A stretch of 34,416 nucleotides of DNA from CAZFAT01 sp964517075 (lineage in GTDB: Bacteria; Acidobacteriota; Vicinamibacteria; Vicinamibacterales; SCN-69-37), in NCBI GenBank assembly GCA_964517075.1, contig CAZFAT010000157.1, positions 1-34,416 on the forward strand, written 5' to 3'. This document shows positions 7,197 to 13,609 of this stretch, in pieces (position 1 is the stretch's first letter; each line of letters opens with the position of its first letter). The notes below the pieces were generated by a model. It was not told where the DNA came from and made no database searches. It worked only from the letters and a program-made list of their open reading frames with translations. Made by a program: the position numbers and the translations under genes.

Positions 7197-8510
7197 TCAG
7201 TCGTAGTACTCGCGCCCCAGATGTGTGATGAGCTCCTCACCCCGCATGTAGCGGAGCGTGTTCTTGAGCTTCATGAGCTGGATGAACAGGTCGTGCTCCG
7301 GATACAGCTCGGGCGCGTGCATCGGGCTCTTGAAGTAGAACGACAGCCATTCCTGGATGCCCGACAGGCCGGCGCGCTTCGCGAGGTCGAGGAACAGCGC
7401 CACGTCGAGCACGATCGGCGCCGCGAGAATGCTGTCACGGCAGAGGAAGTTGATCTTGAGCTGCATCGGATAGCCGAGCCAGCCCACCAGATCGATGTTG
7501 TCCCAGCCTTCTTTGTTGTCCCCCCGCGGCGGGTAGTAGTTGATGCGGACGACATGGTGAATGTCGCTGTAGAGGTCGGGGTACAGACTCGGCTGCAGGA
7601 TGTAGTCCAAGACGGACTTCTTGCTCTCCTCCTTCGTCTTGAAGGATTCCGGATCGTCGAGCACTTCGCCGTCGCGGTTGCCGAGGATGTTCGTCGAGTA
7701 CCAGCCCTGCACGCCGAGCAGCCGCGCTTTCAGCCCGGGCGCGATCATCGTCTTCATCAGCGTCTGGCCGGTCTTCAGATCCTTCCCCGCCACCGGGCTG
7801 CCGGAGTCCTGCGCGAGCTGCAGCAGGGCCGGAATGTCAGCGCTCAGATTGGGCGCGGCATTGGCGTACGGGATGCCTTCGCGAATGGCGGCATAGGCGT
7901 AAATCATGCTGGACGGAATGGACGGGTCCGAGGTTTCGAGCGCCTGCTCGAACGCCGCCATCGACTGATGCGCCGCCGTCGGCTGCATGAAGATCTCCGT
8001 GCTGCCACACCAGACCATCACGAGCCGATCGAGCTGGTGCGCCGACTTGAAGCGGCGCATGTCGTCGATCAGCTGCTCGGCCAGGTCCTTCTTGTTGCGC
8101 CCCTTCTTGAGATTCGGTCCGTCCAGCCGCTTCACGTAGTGCCGGTCGAACACCGCGGGCATCGGGACGACGGCCGAGAGCTCGTCCTTGATCTGGTCGA
8201 GCGTGGCGCTGTCGAGCACGCCCGCGGTCCGGGCCGCCTCGTAGCAGTTGTCTTCGAAGATGTCCCAGCCGCCAAAGACGAGGTCGTTCAGCTCGGACAG
8301 CGGCACGAAATCCTTGATGGCCGGCGCTCGTCCCTCCGTGCGCTTACCCAGACGGACGGTACCCATCTGCGTCAGGGCCCCAATCGGCTTGGCGAGGCCC
8401 TTGCGGATGGCCATGACGCCGGCAATCGTCGTCGTGCTGACGGCCCCCAGGCCGACGAGAAGAATGCCGAGCTTGCCTTCGGCGGAAGAAATCGAGAGCC
8501 CCTTGGTCAC
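7197..8510 (-). CDS. ino1: Inositol-3-phosphate synthase
   Basis: This 437-residue NAD-dependent enzyme converts glucose 6-phosphate to 1D-myo-inositol 3-phosphate, the first step of inositol lipid and osmolyte synthesis. The nucleotide-binding motif is GILLVGLGAVSTTTIAGVMA (about 15-34). Family motifs include FGGWDIFEDNCYEAA, SSMIYAYAAIREGIPYANAAPN, GKDLKTGQTLMKTMIAPGLKAR and STNILGNRDGEVLDDPESFKTKEESKKS; the NILGNRDG and Lys-rich block hold active-site residues. Translation starts at GTG 8510-8508, only 8 bp behind a TATAGT box, so the transcript is probably leaderless. It heads an apparent operon with a membrane protein and acs, and is divergent from the methyltransferase-like gene. Confidence 0.96.
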   Translation of the reverse strand: MTKGLSISSAEGKLGILLVGLGAVSTTTIAGVMAIRKGLAKPIGALTQMGTVRLGKRTEGRAPAIKDFVPLSELNDLVFGGWDIFEDNCYEAARTAGVLDSATLDQIKDELSAVVPMPAVFDRHYVKRLDGPNLKKGRNKKDLAEQLIDDMRRFKSAHQLDRLVMVWCGSTEIFMQPTAAHQSMAAFEQALETSDPSIPSSMIYAYAAIREGIPYANAAPNLSADIPALLQLAQDSGSPVAGKDLKTGQTLMKTMIAPGLKARLLGVQGWYSTNILGNRDGEVLDDPESFKTKEESKKSVLDYILQPSLYPDLYSDIHHVVRINYYPPRGDNKEGWDNIDLVGWLGYPMQLKINFLCRDSILAAPIVLDVALFLDLAKRAGLSGIQEWLSFYFKSPMHAPELYPEHDLFIQLMKLKNTLRYMRGEELITHLGREYYD

Positions 8511-8518
8511 GGGCCAAA

Positions 8519-8524
8519 ACTATA
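8519..8524 (-). promoter_or_regulatory. -10 box (TATAGT) of ino1, leaderless layout
   Basis: On the minus strand TATAGT is followed by 8 bases and the GTG start at 8510, leaving no room for a ribosome binding site. No clear TTGACA-like -35 box was seen. Confidence 0.5.
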
Positions 8525-8597
8525 TCATTCGAGTTTCCCCGGGTTCCGGCCGCCGCGCGCGGTCCCGATCGCGGCTGGTGCCGGAAAAAAAACGCCC

Positions 8598-9170
8598 ATG
8601 TTGCACTGGTTTCGCAAAGGTCTCTCGCCATACCAGACGCCGCTCGCGATGGTAGGCGTCAAGAGCGGCGACGAGGTGGTCGTCGTGGGGTCCGCGGATG
8701 CCGACCTGGCGGCGCAGCTGGCGCTCGTCACTGGCCTCAACGGTCAGACGCTGGTCGTCGATCGGCCGGAAGAGCGCGGCCGGGTGGACGCCGCAGCCGC
8801 CCGAGCCGGCGCGCTGGTCGAGTTCTCCGACGGCTCGCCAACGTCGTTGCCCGTCTCAGCCGGCAGCAACGACGTCGTCGTGATCGCTGTGGGTCTCGGC
8901 GCGCTCACAGCGATCGAGCGGGCCGGAGGCATGAACGAGGCCATGCGCGTACTGCGCCCCGGAGGCCGGACGATTGTGATCGAAGGCATCAAGCCGCCGC
9001 GTGAGGCCGGCGGCGCCGAACGGCCCGCGATCACCGACGACGAGGTGCTCGCGTTGCTCACGGCAGCGGGCGGCAGAGCCGTGCGCACGCTGGCCACGGC
9101 CGGCGGACGGACCTATTACGAGGCGAGAAAGGCGCGCGGTTCAGACCCGGCGTCACCGGACGTGCCCTGA
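8598..9170 (+). CDS. Class I SAM-dependent methyltransferase-like protein
   Basis: This 190-residue protein starts at ATG 8598 (MLHWFRKGLSPYQTPLAMVGVKSGDEV). It has a Rossmann-type core: a first strand and glycine turn VVVVGSADADLAAQLA (about 23-38), an acidic end of strand 2 (TLVVDRPEE), NDVVVIAVGLG for strand 4, and MRVLRPGGRTIVIEG as the post-motif loop and strand 5 typical of UbiE-like methyltransferases. The glycine loop GSADAD is less canonical than GxGxG, so SAM binding is likely but not certain. The substrate is unknown. It is divergent from ino1 with 87 bp between starts and lies 43 bp before the ZIP gene. Confidence 0.72.
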   Translation: MLHWFRKGLSPYQTPLAMVGVKSGDEVVVVGSADADLAAQLALVTGLNGQTLVVDRPEERGRVDAAAARAGALVEFSDGSPTSLPVSAGSNDVVVIAVGLGALTAIERAGGMNEAMRVLRPGGRTIVIEGIKPPREAGGAERPAITDDEVLALLTAAGGRAVRTLATAGGRTYYEARKARGSDPASPDVP

Positions 9171-9199
9171 CGCGGCCGCGGATGCCGTCCGTCGCCTGC

Positions 9200-9205
9200 T
9201 ATAGG
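9200..9205 (+). promoter_or_regulatory. -10 box (TATAGG) of the ZIP transporter gene, leaderless layout
   Basis: TATAGG is followed by 8 bases and the GTG at 9214, the same spacing as at ino1 and pcnB. Confidence 0.45.
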
Positions 9206-9213
9206 ATCTCGCC

Positions 9214-9948
9214 GTGCTCATCTGGCCGGTTGCGCTCGGCCTGTCGATTGTCGGCAGCGCGGGCGGCCTGCTCGTCGCCTCGACGCTGCTGCTCTTCCAT
9301 CAGGACGTCCGCGCGAAGGCGGTGCCCTGGTTCGTGTCGTATGCCGTCGGCACGCTGCTGGGCGTGGCACTGCTCGGCCTCGTGCCCCAGGCCCTCGCGG
9401 CCCTCGCCCCGCCACAGGCGTTGGGGTCGCTCCTCGCCGGGATCCTGACGTTCTTCGTGCTCGAGAAGCTCGTCCTCTGGCGCCATTGCCACGACGAAGG
9501 CACGTGCGCGGTCCATCGCAGCACCGCGACCCTCGTCGTGGTCGGCGATGCGGTCCACACCTTCGTGGACGGCGCGGTCATCGCGGCCGCGGTGCTGACC
9601 TCGCCCGAACTCGGCTTCGCAGCCGCCCTGGCCGTGATTGCCCACGAAATCCCGCAGGAAGCGGGGGATTTCGCGATTCTGCTGGCGTCGGGCCTGCCCC
9701 GATCCCGCGCGCTCCTGCTGAACGCGGCCTCGGCCGGCGGGGGCCTTCTCGGCGCGGCCCTGATGCTGCTCTCGGGCGCGCACGCCCCGACGATCGTGCC
9801 CTACGTCCTGGCGTTCGCGGCCGGCAATTTCCTGTATGTCGCGATGGCGGATCTCATCCCGAACCTGCATCGGGGCCACCTTGACCAGAATGCCGTCCGG
9901 CAGGTTATCCTCATCGCACTCGGCATTCTTACGATCGTCGCGATGTAG
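9214..9948 (+). CDS. ZIP family divalent metal transporter
   Basis: This 244-residue, roughly eight-helix membrane protein starts at GTG 9214 (MLIWPVALGLSIVGSAGG). The two metal-binding helices carry the ZIP signatures GDAVHTFVDGAVIAAAV (about 107-123) and IAHEIPQEAGDFAILLASG (about 138-156), where His, Asp and Glu of HTFVD and HEIPQE form the binuclear site. A short His/Cys segment (WRHCHDEGTCAVH, about 89-101) between helices 3 and 4 takes the place of the usual His-rich loop. It most likely imports zinc, iron or manganese across the inner membrane. No metal regulator is adjacent. Confidence 0.92.
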   Translation: MLIWPVALGLSIVGSAGGLLVASTLLLFHQDVRAKAVPWFVSYAVGTLLGVALLGLVPQALAALAPPQALGSLLAGILTFFVLEKLVLWRHCHDEGTCAVHRSTATLVVVGDAVHTFVDGAVIAAAVLTSPELGFAAALAVIAHEIPQEAGDFAILLASGLPRSRALLLNAASAGGGLLGAALMLLSGAHAPTIVPYVLAFAAGNFLYVAMADLIPNLHRGHLDQNAVRQVILIALGILTIVAM

Positions 9949-10096
9949 CGCCCAGGGGAAGTCGGTGGCGGTTCTGTCCGCGCCCGGGTACGTGCCCGCG
10001 CGTGTCCGGTGAGGTCGATGGGATCGACATGCTCCCGGCGGCTTGGTACCGTCTTTGCTGACTGAGGCGGTAGAAACGCAGAGATCGAAGGCCAGA

Positions 10097-10630
10097 ATGC
10101 TCAGGATTGCTCTCACGGTTGCTGCCGCCCTGATGCTGGTGGGAGGGTGGCCAGGCCAGGCCGGAGCTCAGTTGTCCGACCGGCAGCTGGGCGAACGCGT
10201 GGCCGCCGCGATTCGCAGCTACGCCCAGTACACGATCTTCGACCACATCGACCTCAACGTGCTGGAAGGCAAGGTCACGCTGAGCGGCCGGGTGACGCAC
10301 CAGATTAAGAAGAATGAAATCGTCGCGCGGGTCGCGAAGGTGCAGGGCGTGAGTGAAATCGCCAACCAGATCGGTGTCCTTCCCCTCTCGCCGCTCGATC
10401 AGGATCTGCGAGTCCGCATCGCGGAGGCGATCTACAACCATCCGCTGTTCTGGCACTACGGACAGATGTCGCGTCCCCCCATCCACATCATTGTCGAGAA
10501 CAGCCGGGTGACGCTCGAAGGGGTGGTGAGCAACGAGGCCGAGCGCAGCCTGGCCAACTCGAGAGCCCGGGTCATTGGCACCCTGGAAGTCCGGAACAAT
10601 CTCAGGTTGGACGCCGACGCCCTCCGCTGA
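10097..10630 (+). CDS. Exported protein with two BON domains
   Basis: This 177-residue protein starts at ATG 10097 with a signal peptide (MLRIALTVAAALMLVGGWPGQAGA). A TTG 54 bp upstream would only add a non-signal stretch. Two BON domains follow: about 30-92 (LGERVAAAIRSY... GKVTLSGRVTHQIKKNEIVARVAKVQGVSEIANQI) and about 98-173 (LRVRIAEAIYNHPLFWHYG... SRVTLEGVVSNEAERSLANSRARVIGTLEVRNNL). BON domains bind phospholipid or carbohydrate surfaces, and OsmY/DolP-like proteins protect the envelope. A periplasmic envelope-maintenance role is inferred. Confidence 0.85.
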   Translation: MLRIALTVAAALMLVGGWPGQAGAQLSDRQLGERVAAAIRSYAQYTIFDHIDLNVLEGKVTLSGRVTHQIKKNEIVARVAKVQGVSEIANQIGVLPLSPLDQDLRVRIAEAIYNHPLFWHYGQMSRPPIHIIVENSRVTLEGVVSNEAERSLANSRARVIGTLEVRNNLRLDADALR

Positions 10631-10723
10631 CCCCGGCGCTGACAAAATGGTCCTGCCCTAAACTTCCGGGCCGGTTCCGACGTAACCCGTAGAGCGTTCC
10701 CGAGTCCAATACAGGCAGCCCCT

Positions 10724-12814
10724 ATGCGCTCACGAATGTCTTCCGTCGCGCTGTCAGCCGCGGCCGGCGCCGTCGCCTTGACCGCGTTCACCGCCCTCCC
10801 GCAGTCGCCCGCCGGGGCCACGGCCGTCACCTTCGCCCAGGAGCAGGGCCAGGGGGGAGGTCGGGGCGGGGGCGGCGCCGCCCGGGGGACTCAAGCGCCG
10901 GCTCGCGACCGGGCACCCGCGGTCGGTACGGGACGCATCAGCGGCACGGTGATGCTCGGTGGCGCCGGGACGCCGGTCCGTCGCGCGCGCGTGAACCTCA
11001 CCGGAGGGGACCTGCGCGGCAGCCGCTCGGCCGTGACCGACGATCAGGGCGGGTTCGTCTTCGAGGCCCTGCCGCCGGGCCGGTTCAGTCTGGCGGTATC
11101 CAAACCGGGCTACGTGAACATGACCTATGGGGCCAAGCGTCCGGGTCGGCCCGGCACCCCTATCCAGCTCGCTGAAGGGCAGCGAATGGAGAAGATCACG
11201 ATCGAGATTCCGCGCGGCGGCGTCCTCACCGGCGTCGTCGTGGACGAACACGGGGAACCGTCGCCAGGCACGACCGTGCGCGCCCTGCGCTTCCAGATGC
11301 AGACCGGCGAGAAGACGCTGCAGCAGGCCGGCCAGGACCAGACCGACGACCGCGGCGTCTACCGGATCTTTCAGCTCCAGCCCGGCGAGTACATGGTCAG
11401 CGCGGCGCCGCGCAACATGAACCTGGGTGATATCCGCCAGGTCCTCTCCGCGCAGATCGATGCGCTCGCAGCCCAGGTGTCCGCGGAAGGACTCAGCCCC
11501 CGCGGGGGCGGCGGTGGGTTCCGCCTCGGTGGCGCGGGCGCGGAGTTTGGCGGGCGGGGCGGCCGCGGCGGCGTGGTCCTCGAACAACTGCAGGAACAAC
11601 TCGCCCAGGTCGAGGACGAGCAGGCGCTGACGTATGCGCCCGTGTACTTCCCGGGCACACCCTCGCCCTCGGCAGCGGCGACGGTGACGCTTGGCGTCAG
11701 CGAGGAACGCAGCGGCGTCGACTTCCAGCTGCACCTCGTGCCCACGGCCCGCGTGTCGGGCGCGGTGACGAGTACGATGGGTCCGCTCCCGCAGGGCACC
11801 CAGGTGGCGCTCATCCCTGCGGATCGCGCCGGGCTCCCGAACATTCCCGGCCAGCCGAACAGCACGGCCCGAGTGAATCAGGAGGGCCGGTTCACCTTCC
11901 AGAACGTCACACCAGGCCAGTACACACTGCACGCCCGCGGCACGGTGCGCGAGGCGGTCGCCGAAGCCCCGGTGGCGCAGGGACGGGCTGGGCGCGCCGC
12001 GGGAGGCGGCGGTGGCGGGCGCGGCGGGCGCGGAGCGATCGCACAGGTTCTCTGGGCCGCCGCGGATGTGACGGTGAGCGGCCAGGAGGTGAGCGGCATT
12101 GCGCTGAACCTCCAGTCAGGCATGACGGTGACCGGACGAATCGAATTCCAGGGCGCGGCGCTGCCGCCGCTCATGGATCTGCAGCGCGTTCGCGTCGCCC
12201 TCGTGACGCGCGGCCAGCAGCTCTTCGGCGGCGGCCCCACGCCACCGGCCGAAGTAGATGCCAGCGGCAACTTCAAGATTACGGGTGTCGTCCCCGGCCG
12301 GTACGTGCTGTCGGGGTCGATCCCGGCCGGCGCGCGCGGGAATCAGCCCGCGGCGCGAGGAGTGCCCACGCCGGGCGGGGGTTCGTGGGTCCTGAAGTCC
12401 GTCATGATCGCGGGACGCGACGCGCTGGACTTCCCGATCGAGATTGGTCCGAACCAGAGCATCACGGGCGCCTCGGTGGTCTTCACCGACCACACGCAGT
12501 CACTCTCGGGAACGATTCAGGACACGACGGGCCGCCCGACGGCGGACTACACGATCATCCTCTACCCGTCGAACAATCAGTACTGGGCGCCGCAGTCGCG
12601 GCGGATCGCGTCGGCGAGACCAGGCACCGACGGCCGGTTCAGTTTCGGCTCAATCCCCCCCGGTGAGTACCGCATCACGGCCGTCACGGACGTCGAGCCG
12701 GGCGAGTGGTACGACCCGGCGTTCCTGTCGCAACTGCTCCCGGTGTCGATCCCTGTCGCCGTGGCTGAGGGCGAGAAGAAGGTTCAGGACATCCGGCTCG
12801 CCGGCGGCCCGTAG
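10724..12814 (+). CDS. Exported carboxypeptidase-regulatory-like (CarboxypepD_reg) domain protein
   Basis: This 696-residue protein has an N-terminal signal sequence (about 1-39). A glycine/arginine-rich linker (GQGGGRGGGGAARG) comes next, then several beta-sandwich repeats of the carboxypeptidase regulatory type: about 70-150 (GRISGTVMLGGAGTPVRRARV... TDDQGGFVFEALPPGRFSLAVSKPGY), about 160-230 (VLTGVVVDEHGEPSPGTTV... TDDRGVYRIFQLQPGEYMVSA), about 345-400, and a last one near 590-690 (SLSGTIQDTTGRPTADYTI... FSFGSIPPGEYRITAV). Two further low-complexity GGGG/GRGGRGG segments lie near 260-280 and 425-445. Such proteins are abundant in acidobacteria and are thought to sit in the periplasm or outer membrane; the function is unknown. 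The last 31 bp overlap the convergent lipoprotein gene. Confidence 0.85.
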   Translation: MRSRMSSVALSAAAGAVALTAFTALPQSPAGATAVTFAQEQGQGGGRGGGGAARGTQAPARDRAPAVGTGRISGTVMLGGAGTPVRRARVNLTGGDLRGSRSAVTDDQGGFVFEALPPGRFSLAVSKPGYVNMTYGAKRPGRPGTPIQLAEGQRMEKITIEIPRGGVLTGVVVDEHGEPSPGTTVRALRFQMQTGEKTLQQAGQDQTDDRGVYRIFQLQPGEYMVSAAPRNMNLGDIRQVLSAQIDALAAQVSAEGLSPRGGGGGFRLGGAGAEFGGRGGRGGVVLEQLQEQLAQVEDEQALTYAPVYFPGTPSPSAAATVTLGVSEERSGVDFQLHLVPTARVSGAVTSTMGPLPQGTQVALIPADRAGLPNIPGQPNSTARVNQEGRFTFQNVTPGQYTLHARGTVREAVAEAPVAQGRAGRAAGGGGGGRGGRGAIAQVLWAAADVTVSGQEVSGIALNLQSGMTVTGRIEFQGAALPPLMDLQRVRVALVTRGQQLFGGGPTPPAEVDASGNFKITGVVPGRYVLSGSIPAGARGNQPAARGVPTPGGGSWVLKSVMIAGRDALDFPIEIGPNQSITGASVVFTDHTQSLSGTIQDTTGRPTADYTIILYPSNNQYWAPQSRRIASARPGTDGRFSFGSIPPGEYRITAVTDVEPGEWYDPAFLSQLLPVSIPVAVAEGEKKVQDIRLAGGP

Positions 12815-13545
12815 GCGCGTTGTCGGCCGCGGCGGATCACCAACCAGACGATGGCCGCCAGGAGGAGCACGGCGGCGATCAGGGCGCCCAGAAACAACCG
12901 GACCGCGTGAAACAGGATGGACTGCGCATCCATCCGCACTTCCATTTCCAGCGGCCGGCCGGCCCGCCGATCGGTCAGATACTGCTCCCAGGCCAGGATG
13001 TTCCCGCGCTCCGGCGCGCCGTTCGATCCGTCTTCCAGCCGCTTGACGTTGTGGAAGAGGATGCGGCTCGGCAGGTGCAGCTTGAAGCCGACGATTTCGC
13101 TTCCCTCCCAGTTCACCGGGCCTGGGTCACCGCCGGCCGCCGCGCCGAGTGCCTGCCGGTAGCGAATCACGCCCTGCTCGATCTCGAAGCGGTAGGACGA
13201 CCACGCGAGCAGGCCGCATGCCCCGAGACGCGTGACGTCATCGACCGCCAGGCGAATCTGCGCGAAGCGCCGGCCGTGACGCGTCCACGGCCGGCCGACG
13301 CGCGGCGCGGCGCACCCGGCACGCTCGACCACATCGCGCAGCGCCGTGCGATCCATCGACGCGTCCAGAGGCAGGCCGCGCAGGGCGACGAGGGCCGGGA
13401 TCGACGCGTTGATCGTGACGGTGGCCGATCCGTCCACGCTGAGATACATCTGTTCTTCGTATTCGTACTGCCGGCCGAAGGGATTGCGGCACGCGGTGAC
13501 GAGGCCGATCACGAGGACGGCCAGCGCCGCCGCCACAACACGCAT
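12784..13545 (-). CDS. Membrane-anchored lipoprotein, unknown function
   Basis: This 253-residue protein starts at ATG 13545 (MRVVAAALAVLVIGLVTAC). The lipobox LVTAC gives Cys19 as the lipidated residue. The middle is a beta-rich domain (YEEQMYLSVDGSATVTINASIPALVALRG...; ...WEGSEIVGFKLHLPSRILFHNV). Near the C-terminus a single transmembrane helix (LFLGALIAAVLLLAAIVWLVIRR, about 219-241) is followed by basic residues, so the protein would be anchored at both ends. It is divergent from polA and overlaps the CarboxypepD_reg gene tail-to-tail by 31 bp. Confidence 0.8.
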   Translation of the reverse strand: MRVVAAALAVLVIGLVTACRNPFGRQYEYEEQMYLSVDGSATVTINASIPALVALRGLPLDASMDRTALRDVVERAGCAAPRVGRPWTRHGRRFAQIRLAVDDVTRLGACGLLAWSSYRFEIEQGVIRYRQALGAAAGGDPGPVNWEGSEIVGFKLHLPSRILFHNVKRLEDGSNGAPERGNILAWEQYLTDRRAGRPLEMEVRMDAQSILFHAVRLFLGALIAAVLLLAAIVWLVIRRGRQRAYGPPASRMS

Positions 13546-13554
13546 CGGCCGAAT

Positions 13555-13562
13555 GATATACT
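13555..13562. promoter_or_regulatory. Overlapping divergent -10 boxes between the lipoprotein gene and polA
   Basis: The minus-strand box TATATC (13560-13555) lies 9 bp before the lipoprotein ATG. The plus-strand box TATACT (13557-13562) overlaps it and lies 47 bp before the polA GTG. If both are used, transcription in the two directions would compete for the same 8 bp. Confidence 0.4.
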
Positions 13563-13580
13563 GCGCGTCCCCGAGTCCCG

Positions 13581-13597
13581 CCGGCCCGCAGGGCCGG
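13581..13597 (+). other. Stem-loop in the polA leader
   Basis: CCGGCCC-gca-GGGCCGG is a perfect 7-bp GC stem with a 3-base loop. It ends 12 bp before the polA GTG, in the place where a ribosome binding site would be, and could restrict translation initiation. Confidence 0.5.
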
Positions 13598-13609
13598 TAT
13601 CGCGCTGAC

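Noticed and set aside
7173..8597. Long upstream extension of the methyltransferase-like frame
   Set aside because: It runs antisense through ino1. Homology begins at ATG 8598, so only 8598-9170 is accepted.
10014..10028. GTCGAT-ggg-ATCGAC mini-hairpin after the ZIP gene
   Set aside because: A 6-bp stem with a 3-base loop and no T tract is expected by chance in a window of this size.
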